This document shows, in pieces, positions 55,831 through 64,000 of a DNA stretch of 64,000 nt. The first letter of the stretch is position 1; every line of letters starts with the position of its first letter. This DNA is from Alteromonas sp. BMJM2 (GTDB lineage Bacteria > Pseudomonadota > Gammaproteobacteria > Enterobacterales > Alteromonadaceae): contig NZ_JAPVOT010000007.1 of the NCBI RefSeq assembly GCF_027257845.1, forward strand, positions 169,099 to 233,098, read 5' to 3'. The notes below the pieces were generated by a model. That model did not search any database and was not told where the DNA came from. It saw nothing but the letters and a program-made list of their open reading frames with translations. Position numbers and translations under genes: made by a program.

Positions 55831-55967
55831 GACGGTGAAGATGTTTAAAAGAAGAGTGCTCATCGGTAATCGCAAAAGCACGTGTAAAAGTACTCATAAA
55901 CAGTTACAAAACATCTGTAGACCCCGAGTAAGATAGCAGTAAAAAAATAGCACTAAATTCAAGGTAC

Positions 55968-55996
55968 AAAAAAAGCGTCCAATGGACGCTTTTTTT
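55968..55996. terminator. Bidirectional intrinsic terminator between rluF and rpsO
   Basis: AAAAAAAGCGTCC, loop AAT, GGACGCTTTTTTT. It ends the nusA-infB-rpsO operon on the minus strand. Confidence 0.93.
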
Positions 55997-56010
55997 GTAC
56001 AACCCAGGTC

Positions 56011-56280
56011 TTATCGACGAAGGCCTAGACGCTTGATAAGGTCAAGGTAACGCTGAGCGTTCTTGCCTTTAAGGTAATCTAGTAGCTTACGACGCTGGCT
56101 AACCATACGAAGAAGACCACGACGTGAATGGTGATCTTTCTTATGATCAGCAAAGTGACCTTGAAGCTTGTTGATATTGTGAGTAAGCAAAGCTACTTGA
56201 ACTTCTGGTGAACCAGTGTCGCCTTCTTTTACGCCGTACTCAGCAATGATTTTTGCAGTTTGTTCTTTAGTTAGTGACAT
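56011..56280 (-). CDS. rpsO: 30S ribosomal protein S15
   Basis: 89 residues, the standard length. [39 protein letters not shown] and LIKRLGLRR are typical S15. It binds 16S rRNA and early assembly partners S6 and S18. It is the last gene of the minus-strand translation operon; a terminator follows directly and no pnp gene lies after it. Confidence 0.98.
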   Translation of the reverse strand: MSLTKEQTAKIIAEYGVKEGDTGSPEVQVALLTHNINKLQGHFADHKKDHHSRRGLLRMVSQRRKLLDYLKGKNAQRYLDLIKRLGLRR

Positions 56281-56400
56281 AACATTCTCCTAAATTATGT
56301 TCCGCCGATCACTAATTCAGCAGAACGGAATGAAGCGCGTATTATAATGACGCTTGCCCAGTTAGCAAGCCACAAAGGCATTTTCTTTTCTATTAATTCA

Positions 56401-57375
56401 TTACTGTGGATAAACCACTCGCCGTTTTGGATTGACGAAGATTTCGTTTTTGGGCTGTCCCTGATCTCGCGGGTCTTTTACCCCCTCGCCTACGCCTAAA
56501 AATAACAAGTCGTCTGCTTGCTGATGATATACGCGGTAGGAAACACCCACAACAAGATCTGCTTCGCATACCCCCTTAACACTTTGTCCATGATCGAAAC
56601 GACTGCGTTCTTCATCATTTATAGTGACGCGGGGCAAGCGACTTACAGCTGTATCCATGGGGATAAGAAAGGCATCTAATGCCGCAAAGTCACCCTCATC
56701 GAGGGATTCTTGCGTGCTGATAAGGGTATCTAATGACACCATTTTATCCGTCGGATAATCTGCAACTTCAGTGCGATGCAAACGTGTTACATACGCGCCG
56801 CAACCTAGATTTTGACCTAGGTCGTCAACAATTGAGCGTATGTAAGTTCCTTTGCTGCACTTTATTCGCATTTCCACGTAAGGCAATTCGATGCGCAAAA
56901 CATCAAGCTCAAAAACCTCAATATCGCGAGGCTCTCTCTCTATTTCAATACCTTGACGGGCATAGAAATACAAAGGCTTGCCTTGATGCTTGAGCGCGGA
57001 AAACATAGAGGGTATCTGCTTGCTTTTACCTAAAAATGCAAGGCAAGCTTCGTTAACCTGTGCATCAGTAACATCAACGGGTTTCTCTTCAACTACTTCG
57101 CCATCAGCGTCTGAGGTGGTGGTACGAACACCTAATTGAGCGGTAACTTCATAGGTTTTTTCGGCATCGAGCAAGAACTGAGAAAACTTAGTTGCCTCGC
57201 CTAAACACAATGGCAACATGCCGCTCGCTAAAGGGTCTAGTGCACCTGTATGCCCAGCTTTTACTGCCTTATACAACCATCGAACCTTTTGAAGCAGCTG
57301 GTTAGATGAGCCGCCAAGCGGCTTATCAAGTAGTACTATGCCGTTAATATCACGGCCTTTACGTCGTCTTGCCAT
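56401..57375 (-). CDS. truB: tRNA pseudouridine-55 synthase TruB
   Basis: 324 residues, slightly longer than in E. coli. [20 protein letters not shown], the catalytic Asp in [18 protein letters not shown], and [13 protein letters not shown] are characteristic. It makes pseudouridine at position 55 of tRNAs. A C-terminal PUA-like part follows. Its start directly follows the rbfA stop. Confidence 0.98.
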   Translation of the reverse strand: MARRRKGRDINGIVLLDKPLGGSSNQLLQKVRWLYKAVKAGHTGALDPLASGMLPLCLGEATKFSQFLLDAEKTYEVTAQLGVRTTTSDADGEVVEEKPVDVTDAQVNEACLAFLGKSKQIPSMFSALKHQGKPLYFYARQGIEIEREPRDIEVFELDVLRIELPYVEMRIKCSKGTYIRSIVDDLGQNLGCGAYVTRLHRTEVADYPTDKMVSLDTLISTQESLDEGDFAALDAFLIPMDTAVSRLPRVTINDEERSRFDHGQSVKGVCEADLVVGVSYRVYHQQADDLLFLGVGEGVKDPRDQGQPKNEIFVNPKRRVVYPQ

Positions 57376-57777
57376 TTACTCCGACTCTTGTTCGTCATCA
57401 AGTTCGCGCTTTGACTCATCAGTAGCAATGGTCTGGGAAACCAAGTTTGAGATACGCATACCTTCGATGATCGACCTGTCTTCGAAGAAATGAAGATCAG
57501 GCACCGAGCGCATACGTAAACGCTTCGCTAGTATGCTGCGCACAAAGCCTTTAAGTTCTTTAAGCTGCTTAAGCTGCACTTTGCCTTCTTCTTCAGTGCT
57601 GTTGTAGATAGTGACGTAGATTTTCGCGTGTGCTAAATCTCGTGATACCTCAACTTCAGACACAGTGATTAGCGGCATGTCGCCTACTCTGTGCTTGTAT
57701 TCGTTTTGAAGGATACTCGCTACTTCTTTATGAACTTGCTGAGCGACCCTATCGGTACGTGAAAATTCACGAGCCAT
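57376..57777 (-). CDS. rbfA: Ribosome-binding factor A
   Basis: 133 residues with the KH-like fold of RbfA: SRTDRVAQQVHKEVASILQN, VSRDLAHAKIYVT, LRMRSVPDLHFFEDRS. It assists maturation of the 16S rRNA 5' end in the 30S subunit. An acidic tail is usual. It lies between infB and truB as in most gammaproteobacteria. Confidence 0.98.
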   Translation of the reverse strand: MAREFSRTDRVAQQVHKEVASILQNEYKHRVGDMPLITVSEVEVSRDLAHAKIYVTIYNSTEEEGKVQLKQLKELKGFVRSILAKRLRMRSVPDLHFFEDRSIIEGMRISNLVSQTIATDESKRELDDEQESE

Positions 57778-57816
57778 TCTAAACTCCTTACCCTATTTAT
57801 AATAAGCGTATAGACA

Positions 57817-57845
57817 AAAGCGGGAGCACTCGGCCCCCGCTTTTT
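57817..57845 (-). terminator. Hairpin between infB and rbfA, possible partial terminator
   Basis: AAAAGCGGG and CCCGCTTTTT with an 10-nt interior in the 91-bp infB-rbfA gap. On the minus strand the T run is short, so read-through is expected. Confidence 0.5.
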
Positions 57846-57867
57846 AAATGCCAATTAAAACAGGCAA

Positions 57868-60450
57868 TTAAATTTCGCGCTTAACCTCAACGATTTCGAA
57901 GACCTCAATTTGGTCACCTACTTTCACATCGTTGTAGTTCTTCACGCCAATACCACATTCCATACCGTTACGAACCTCTTGCACGTCGTCTTTAAAGCGA
58001 CGTAGCGACTCTAGTTCGCCTTCGTATATAACAACGTTTTCACGAAGTACACGGATTGGGTTGCTGCGCTTAATGTTACCTTCGGTAACCATACAACCTG
58101 CAATCGCACCAAGCTTAGGCGATTTGAATACGTCACGCACTTCAGCCAAACCAATGATTTCTTGTTTGAACTCAGGTGCAAGCATACCGCTCATGGCCGC
58201 TTTCACTTCGTCGATAAGGCTGTAAATTACGCTGTAGTAGCGCAAATCAATTTCTTCTGCTTCAAGCACTTTACGCGCAGATGCGTCGGCACGAACGTTA
58301 AAGCCAACAACAATTGCACCAGATGCCGCTGCAAGTGTAGCGTCAGTTTCAGTAATTCCACCAACACCGCTACCAACGATGTTAACTTTTACTTCTGATG
58401 TAGAAAGTTTAGTGAGTGATTCAGCAATCGCTTCAACAGAGCCCTGCACATCGGCTTTAAGTACGATGTTCAATTCGCTCACGTCGCCTGATGCCATGTT
58501 CGCAAACATGTTTTCAAGTTTCGCTTTTTGCTGACGTGCTAATTTAAGCTCACGTTTTTTCTGATGACGCTTCGCAGCTACTTCACGAGCTTTACGCTCA
58601 TCTTGCACTACTGCCGCATCTTCACCGGCAACCGGTACACCAGATAAACCGAGTACTTCAACAGGCGTTGATGGACCAGCAAACTTCATCTCTTGTCCAT
58701 TTTCATCGCGCATTGCACGAACACGACCGTACTCTTCACCACATAACAGGATGTCACCTGGGCGAAGTTGTCCTTCTTGAACCAATACAGACGCTACAGG
58801 ACCACGGCCTTTATCAAGACGTGATTCAATAACGATACCGCGACATGGACCTTCAGGTACCGCTTTTAAATCAAGCAATTCAGCTTGAAGTACGATAGCT
58901 TCTAGTAATTCTTCAACACCCATACCAGTTTTAGCTGATACGTTACAGAACTGGTGCTCACCGCCGTATTCTTCTGGAATAACTTCAAGTTGAAGAAGCT
59001 CGCTCTTAACGCGATCAGGGTCAGCAGACTCTTTATCCATTTTGTTTACAGCAACAATCAAAGGAACGCCAGCCGCTTTAGCATGCTGAACCGCTTCTTT
59101 AGTTTGTGGCATAACACCATCATCGGCAGCAACAACCAAGATAACAATATCAGTCGCCGTTGCACCACGTGCACGCATTGCAGTAAATGCCGCGTGTCCA
59201 GGTGTATCTAGGAAAGTAATCTCGCCGTTATCAGTTTCTACTTTGTAGGCACCGATATGCTGAGTAATACCACCTGCTTCTCCGTCTGCTACTTTAGCGC
59301 GACGAATGAAATCGAGTAATGATGTCTTACCATGGTCAACGTGACCCATGATAGTTACTACTGGAGCACGAGTTGTTTTAACACCGTCCATGCCTTCAGC
59401 AAGTAATTCATCTTCTAGCGCATTGTCATTCACTAACTCAAACTTATGACCCATTTCTTCAACCACTAAAACGGCTGTGTCTTGGTCAAGCACTTGGTTA
59501 ATCGTTGCCATCTCACCCATTTTCATCATGGCTTTGATAACTTCATTAGACTTAATCGCTAACTTGCTTGCTAATTCACCAACCGTAATAGTAGCGCCAA
59601 GTTTAACTACGCGCTCTACAGGTTGTGCAGGCTTGTTAAAGCCTTGCTTAAGGTGTTCACCAGCATGTTTTTTCGACTTGCGACGACGGCGTGATGAACG
59701 CTCAACCTGCATGTCTTCTTCGTCTTCTGCTTCTTGAGCATAGCGATTTGAGTGCAAGTGAACTTCTTCAGCTTCCGCTTTCTTACGACGCTCTTCTTCT
59801 TCTTTCCAGCGACGTTCATTTTCTTCAGCTAGTTTACGCGCTTCTTCAGCTGCCTTTTTGGCATCTTCTTCAAGCTTCTTCTGAGACTCTTCTTCTTGAG
59901 CCTTACGTAAACGTTCTTCTTCTTGACGAGCAGCTTCTTGCTTCGCTTTTTCAGCTTCAGAAAGCTCCGGCTCGTTTTTCTTGCGAGCTTCAGCGTCTTT
60001 CTTAGCTTGCTCTGCACGACGGGCACGCTCTTCGTCAGCTGCCTTTTTCGCTTCAGCTGCTTTGCGTGCTTTTTCTTCCGCTGCTTGCTTAGCTTCTGCT
60101 GCCGCTTTTTCTTCAGCTTCGCGCTTAATACGCTCTTCTTCCTGACGCTTCGCTTCTTCTTCAACGTCAGTACGTTTAACGTAAGTACGTTTTTTGCGTA
60201 CTTCAACTTTTACTTCTTTCGACTTTCCAACGCTTAGTGTACTGGTCGTCTTGCGCTTTAATGTCATGCGCGTGGGCTCTGCTGAGCTACCGTGTTGCTT
60301 ACTTAAATGATCCAACAGTTTTTGTTTCTCTTCTTCGTTAACTTGACCGCCGGCATTCTTTACAATACCCGCGTCTTTAAATTGGCCAACCAATCGGTCA
60401 ACGGTCGTACCAATGTCGCTGGCGAGCTTTTCTATAGATACATCTGCCAT
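57868..60450 (-). CDS. infB: Translation initiation factor IF-2
   Basis: 860 residues. An IF2N domain at the start is followed by a long Glu/Lys/Ala-rich charged region (about 75-235), a second IF2N-type segment and the GTPase domain with [20 protein letters not shown] and NKMD. Domains for initiator tRNA binding follow at the C terminus. It brings fMet-tRNA to the 30S subunit. Length variation is in the charged linker, as usual. An alternative internal start (the second IF2 form in E. coli) cannot be told. Confidence 0.98.
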   Translation of the reverse strand: MADVSIEKLASDIGTTVDRLVGQFKDAGIVKNAGGQVNEEEKQKLLDHLSKQHGSSAEPTRMTLKRKTTSTLSVGKSKEVKVEVRKKRTYVKRTDVEEEAKRQEEERIKREAEEKAAAEAKQAAEEKARKAAEAKKAADEERARRAEQAKKDAEARKKNEPELSEAEKAKQEAARQEEERLRKAQEEESQKKLEEDAKKAAEEARKLAEENERRWKEEEERRKKAEAEEVHLHSNRYAQEAEDEEDMQVERSSRRRRKSKKHAGEHLKQGFNKPAQPVERVVKLGATITVGELASKLAIKSNEVIKAMMKMGEMATINQVLDQDTAVLVVEEMGHKFELVNDNALEDELLAEGMDGVKTTRAPVVTIMGHVDHGKTSLLDFIRRAKVADGEAGGITQHIGAYKVETDNGEITFLDTPGHAAFTAMRARGATATDIVILVVAADDGVMPQTKEAVQHAKAAGVPLIVAVNKMDKESADPDRVKSELLQLEVIPEEYGGEHQFCNVSAKTGMGVEELLEAIVLQAELLDLKAVPEGPCRGIVIESRLDKGRGPVASVLVQEGQLRPGDILLCGEEYGRVRAMRDENGQEMKFAGPSTPVEVLGLSGVPVAGEDAAVVQDERKAREVAAKRHQKKRELKLARQQKAKLENMFANMASGDVSELNIVLKADVQGSVEAIAESLTKLSTSEVKVNIVGSGVGGITETDATLAAASGAIVVGFNVRADASARKVLEAEEIDLRYYSVIYSLIDEVKAAMSGMLAPEFKQEIIGLAEVRDVFKSPKLGAIAGCMVTEGNIKRSNPIRVLRENVVIYEGELESLRRFKDDVQEVRNGMECGIGVKNYNDVKVGDQIEVFEIVEVKREI

Positions 60451-60474
60451 TACGTAATTATCCCCCTGTTGACC

Positions 60475-61971
60475 TTACTCTTCTTCACTGAACCAAACGA
60501 TGTTACGAGCAGCCATTATTAATGCACCTGCAGTTTCGTCGTTAAGTTCATCGATATCATTGATATCATCGGTGCCTTGTTCTGCTAATTCTTCTAGGTC
60601 GGTAATACCGCGGCTGGCCAACACATAAGCCACGTGTTTACTCATACCTTCAAGATTTAATAAGGCTTCTGTCGGTTCTGCACCTTCAAGGGACTCTTCG
60701 TCCGCTAGTGCTCGCGTAGTTAGGAAGGCACGCGCTCTTGTACGCAGTTCTTCAACGGTATCTTCATCTAATCCTTCAACCGCTAAAAGTTCACTTACTG
60801 GAACGTAGGCTACCTCTTCTAACGTGGTAAAGCCTTCATCTACTAGTACTGATGCAAAATCTTCATCAATATCAAGACCAGCTGTGAATAGGTTAAGTAC
60901 CTTCGCATTTTCTTCTTCGTGTTTCTTGTTGAGATCGTCAACCGTCATCACGTTAAGTTCCCAGCCACTTAGTTGGCTGGCTAGACGTACGTTTTGACCG
61001 CTTCTACCAATTGCTTGCGCAAGGTTATCTGCTTCAACTGCTACGTCCATCGTGTTGTTATCTTCATCAACAACAATCGATGCTACCTCTGCAGGCGCCA
61101 TGGCGTTGATAACAAATTGCGCCGGATTCTCATCCCACAATACGATATCGACACGCTCACCGCCTAGCTCTCCAGATACTGCCTGTACGCGTGAACCACG
61201 CATACCAACACACGCACCCACTGGGTCTAAGCGTTTGTCGTTAGTTTTAACGGCAATTTTTGCTCGTGAACCTGGATCTCGTGCTGCAGATTTTATCTCT
61301 AATGTTTCTTCCGCGATTTCTGGTACTTCAAGGCGGAATAATTCAACCAGCATGTCTGGGTGAGTACGGCTAATAAATAGCTGTGCACCACGGGCTTCTG
61401 GACGAATAACATAAAGCAGACCACGTACTCTATCACCTGGACGGAATGTCTCTCTTGGGAGCATATCGTCGCGGTAAATAACACCTTCTGCGTTATTACC
61501 TAAATCAATAATGATGTTGTCGCGATTAACTTTCTTAACCGTACCAGTCACTAACTCGCCAACTCTGTCTTCGTACTCAGCAATCATTTGCTGGCGTTCT
61601 GCTTCTCGAACTTTTTGTACGATAACTTGTTTTGCAGTCTGCGTAGTTATGCGGTCGAACTTGATAGATTCAATCTGTTCTTCAACATAGTCACCCAATT
61701 CTATCTCTGGTTCATCAACCTGAGCCGCTGAAATTGTAATTTCAGCGTATGGGTTTTCTTGTTCTTGGTCATCAGGTGTAACTAACCAACGACGGAATGT
61801 GTCAAAGTCGCCAGACGTTCTGTCGATACTTACACGAACTTCTATTTCGCCTTCATTTTTCTTTTTCGTCGCGCTTGCAATCGCAAACTCTAACGCTTCA
61901 AAAATCTTTTCTCTAGGCACTTGTTTTTCATTTGAAACGGCTTCCGCCACTAACAAAATTTCTTTATTCAT
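60475..61971 (-). CDS. nusA: Transcription termination/antitermination factor NusA
   Basis: 498 residues, near the E. coli length. The N-terminal domain ([20 protein letters not shown]) is followed by an S1 domain, two KH domains ([42 protein letters not shown]) and two acidic helix-hairpin-helix repeats. It binds RNA polymerase and RNA, modulating pausing, termination and rRNA antitermination. Its start lies 45 bp after rimP. Confidence 0.98.
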   Translation of the reverse strand: MNKEILLVAEAVSNEKQVPREKIFEALEFAIASATKKKNEGEIEVRVSIDRTSGDFDTFRRWLVTPDDQEQENPYAEITISAAQVDEPEIELGDYVEEQIESIKFDRITTQTAKQVIVQKVREAERQQMIAEYEDRVGELVTGTVKKVNRDNIIIDLGNNAEGVIYRDDMLPRETFRPGDRVRGLLYVIRPEARGAQLFISRTHPDMLVELFRLEVPEIAEETLEIKSAARDPGSRAKIAVKTNDKRLDPVGACVGMRGSRVQAVSGELGGERVDIVLWDENPAQFVINAMAPAEVASIVVDEDNNTMDVAVEADNLAQAIGRSGQNVRLASQLSGWELNVMTVDDLNKKHEEENAKVLNLFTAGLDIDEDFASVLVDEGFTTLEEVAYVPVSELLAVEGLDEDTVEELRTRARAFLTTRALADEESLEGAEPTEALLNLEGMSKHVAYVLASRGITDLEELAEQGTDDINDIDELNDETAGALIMAARNIVWFSEEE

Positions 61972-62016
61972 TTTCGCCTCTCTTTTGCCTTCGTCGATGA
62001 AAGCAGAGCTGTTCCG

Positions 62017-62475
62017 TTAATCGAACGTGGGAACAACGTTACCTTTTTCGATATTCGCCACAGCTAACTGGAACTGTTGGCCATCCACTTCAATACTTAT
62101 CATGCCGTCTTCGCAAGAAAGTACTTCGCCTTTGAAATTACGTCTGTCGTCCATCGGCATAGACAAACGAACTTGAACCACTTCACCCACAGAAGCCTTA
62201 TAATGCTTTTCATTGAAAAGCGGCCTATCCATTCCAGGTGATGACACTTCCAAGTTGTATTCGGTACTGATCGGATCTTCTACGTCTAATATTGCGCTTA
62301 CTTGATGACTAACATCTGCACAATTATCAACGGAAATACCATTCTCGTGATCAATAAAAACGCGAAGAATATAATGTTTCCCCGCACGTACAAACTCGAC
62401 ACCAACCAGCTCGAACCCAAGTGCTTCAACACCAGGATTTAGCATTTCGGTTAGTTTATCTTCAAGTCTTGCCAA
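62017..62475 (-). CDS. rimP: Ribosome maturation factor RimP
   Basis: 152 residues. The frame is open further upstream, but family alignment (ARLEDKLTEMLNPGVEALGF) and a strong GGAGG six bases before point to TTG at 62475 as start. VDNCADVSHQVSAILDVEDPI and LEVSSPGMDRPLF are typical. It helps 30S assembly. It is the first protein gene of the nusA-infB operon, after a leader that contains a strong terminator hairpin. Confidence 0.95.
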   Translation of the reverse strand: MARLEDKLTEMLNPGVEALGFELVGVEFVRAGKHYILRVFIDHENGISVDNCADVSHQVSAILDVEDPISTEYNLEVSSPGMDRPLFNEKHYKASVGEVVQVRLSMPMDDRRNFKGEVLSCEDGMISIEVDGQQFQLAVANIEKGNVVPTFD

Positions 62476-62555
62476 TCCAAACCTCCAAAAACGAAAAAAG
62501 GGCCATAAGCCCACCTGTCATCACCTAGATAAACGTTACTTCACTAGGTTTTAAT

Positions 62556-62593
62556 ACAACAAAAAGCCCCGGACTAGCGGGGCTTTTTGTTGT
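62556..62593 (-). terminator. Strong hairpin with T tract upstream of rimP
   Basis: Two exact 16-bp arms (ACAACAAAAAGCCCCG and its complement) around GACTAG. It sits about 80 bp before the rimP start, so it can end transcription from the tRNA genes or act as an attenuator of the operon. Confidence 0.88.
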
Positions 62594-63029
62594 AATTCTG
62601 AACCCTATACCATCGCTTTTAGAAAGCGACATCTATTTGGGTAAAAACACCGTCAGGTGATAGCTTGCTATTAATAAGTGCGTTACTTTCCTAAAAACTT
62701 GAGGGAGCCCGCTCTCATTACCTAATCACTGCATTATACGTACAGGCACCGCATTAAGCAACAGCGATACAAAATTTACTCTATTTCTTTGAACATGGCT
62801 TTCGCTTTCACAAGCTTTGGAACCGGAAAGAGTGTCTTTTATAGAGGGCGGCAAGAACTCGCGTAGACTTTCAATCTAACTTGGTAACTCAATACAATAA
62901 TAATGCAGTGTAATCGCTGGGATTTTTTTTCTGCATATTTTTTCTGCACATAAAGATGTAGAAAGGAAAAGAGTCAGGAATGTAAAGGCAAAGCTAAAGA
63001 GACCTATCATGTACAATTAAACAAGCAAA
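62594..63029. other. Gene-free region between initiator tRNAs and rimP leader
   Basis: About 435 bp without a convincing gene. It is bounded by terminator hairpins on both sides, so a promoter for rimP-nusA-infB is expected either here or between 62476 and 62556. No promoter element was identified with confidence. Confidence 0.5.
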
Positions 63030-63055
63030 AAAAACCCAGCAAAAGCTGGGTTTTT
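63030..63055 (-). terminator. Intrinsic terminator of the initiator tRNA genes
   Basis: AAAAACCCAGC, loop AAAA, GCTGGGTTTTT; on the minus strand it is followed by a run of eight T. Confidence 0.9.
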
Positions 63056-63059
63056 AATG

Positions 63060-63136
<77 letters not shown>

Positions 63137-63189
63137 TCTGTACGGTAAAATGTGATATACACATTTTAAAAATTCTGGTATATTTTCTG

Positions 63190-63266
<77 letters not shown>

Positions 63267-63459
63267 CCAGAAAATATCGGTTGAGATTGCTTGGCTTTTC
63301 TTCCTCGCCTCAACGTGGAGCGTATTATACATAGGGACTTTTTTAACACAAGCGTCTAACATCAAAATATTGCATTTTTCTGACTGTTCGCAGGTTTATT
63401 GAACAATGTGTGCAAACATAATACAAAATAATGCGCTTTATCCGCTTTTACGTCTCTAT

Positions 63460-63762
63460 CTATTTAAACTTTTCCATTTTTTCAGCCAGTGAAAAGTCGA
63501 GATCACTCAACCCATCAACATCATGAGTGGTTAATTTTACTTCCACTTTGTTATAAACATTAAACCATTCGGGATGGTGTTTGAGCTTTTCAGCCCAAAT
63601 AGCAATTTGTGACATCCAACCAAACGCTCGAATAAAACTTTTAAACGAAAACGTCTTTGTTATTGCATCACCGTCTCTCACCCATTTGTCACCATCAACG
63701 ACCAATTCGTTGAGTGTGATTAATTTAGATTCAATGGCGGCGTCATCTAGTTTTGTTGTCAT
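63460..63762 (-). CDS. phhB: 4a-hydroxytetrahydrobiopterin dehydratase
   Basis: 100 residues, normal for the family. [40 protein letters not shown] sequence contains the catalytic His cluster (KHHPEW). It dehydrates the carbinolamine form of the pterin cofactor after phenylalanine hydroxylase acts. No phhA gene is near, so it works with an enzyme coded elsewhere, or serves molybdopterin-like roles. Confidence 0.93.
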   Translation of the reverse strand: MTTKLDDAAIESKLITLNELVVDGDKWVRDGDAITKTFSFKSFIRAFGWMSQIAIWAEKLKHHPEWFNVYNKVEVKLTTHDVDGLSDLDFSLAEKMEKFK

Positions 63763-63873
63763 AGCACTATCTCCTGTTGTTTTGGATACTCTAAATAACT
63801 CAGCGATAAATTGAAAAGTAAACGCTAATATTAAAATGCCAAGTCTCAGGTATTAGTGGTGATAAATGTTTAC

Positions 63874-64000
63874 ATCGAGTAGGGTGAGGCGTCACCGCCT
63901 CATCCCTCTCACAGAACCGTACGTACGGGCCTCGTATACGGCTCCTGCATACTTCATATCGCCATTGTTGGTGACGCAATAAGTAAATTAACTCCTACCG
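63874..64000 (-). mobile_element. 3' end of a group II intron (partial, continues past right edge)
   Basis: On the minus strand the segment reads a domain V-like stem (starting GAGCCGTATACGAG and ending CGTACGGTTC, 63914-63944), then GTGAGAGGGATGAGG and a second stem with a bulged A before CCTACTCGAT (domain VI), where the intron ends. These are conserved parts of bacterial group II introns. The reverse transcriptase gene must lie outside the window. Confidence 0.85.
63914..63944 (-). ncRNA. Group II intron domain V
   Basis: A 31-nt hairpin with arms GAGCCGTA and TACGGTTC, the catalytic domain V pattern. Confidence 0.8.

Noticed and set aside
59477..60237. Several long open frames antisense to or out of frame with the charged linker of infB
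   Set aside because: They result from the biased Glu/Lys/Ala codon use of the IF-2 linker; their sequence is low-complexity with no family features.

Overview
The window looks like chromosome of a marine gammaproteobacterium of the Alteromonas type. The evidence is a normal housekeeping block (rimP-nusA-infB-rbfA-truB-rpsO with two initiator tRNAs upstream), ahpCF, yeiP, rluF and phhB, combined with many TonB receptors, c-di-GMP proteins and secreted hydrolases, at moderate GC. The genus is an inference from gene content; no 16S gene is present.

Layout. 1-1886: the C-terminal piece of a type III restriction-type helicase, cut by an intact ISAs1-like insertion sequence with a 10-bp target duplication. 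2418-4680: small membrane or unknown genes (M48 peptidase, TM2-like, YidD-like, DUF4177, YbjQ-like). 4857-9831: a bacteriophytochrome hybrid kinase overlapping a receiver-PAS-GGDEF-EAL protein, probably a red-light to c-di-GMP unit. 10279-15357: a TonB receptor, a GAF-GGDEF cyclase and a sterol desaturase-like protein. 25428 down to 15500: a seven-gene same-strand run (TonB siderophore-type receptor, TVP38-oxidoreductase fusion, DUF547, then ynjB-C-D-F-like ABC importer and CDP-alcohol transferase) that looks like one operon taking an unknown substrate from the outer membrane to the cytoplasm.

26563-34163: a small genomic island between an EVE-domain gene and ygiQ, bounded by imperfect direct repeats of about 165 bp that duplicate the 5' end and promoter of the EVE gene. 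It carries three overlapping genes: an 851-aa protein with an LNEG repeat tract, a MurE-like ligase and a 784-aa protein of unknown function with a possible His/Cys dyad. A perfect 33-nt palindrome and a DUF3592 membrane gene follow. This module is the best candidate for an undescribed system.

34249-55830: mostly ordinary genes (ygiQ, S41 lipoprotease, SMP-30-like, Coq7-like, yeiP, ahpF, ahpC, DUF2252, 2OG oxygenase, GNAT-nitrilase, rluF). Two stand out: an ExeM-type secreted nuclease broken by an internal deletion and frame change, and a TPR protein with a receiver lacking its phospho-acceptor. 55968-63266: the nusA-infB operon on the minus strand with initiator tRNA genes upstream. 63460-64000: phhB and, at the right edge, the 3' end (domains V and VI) of a group II intron that continues outside the window.
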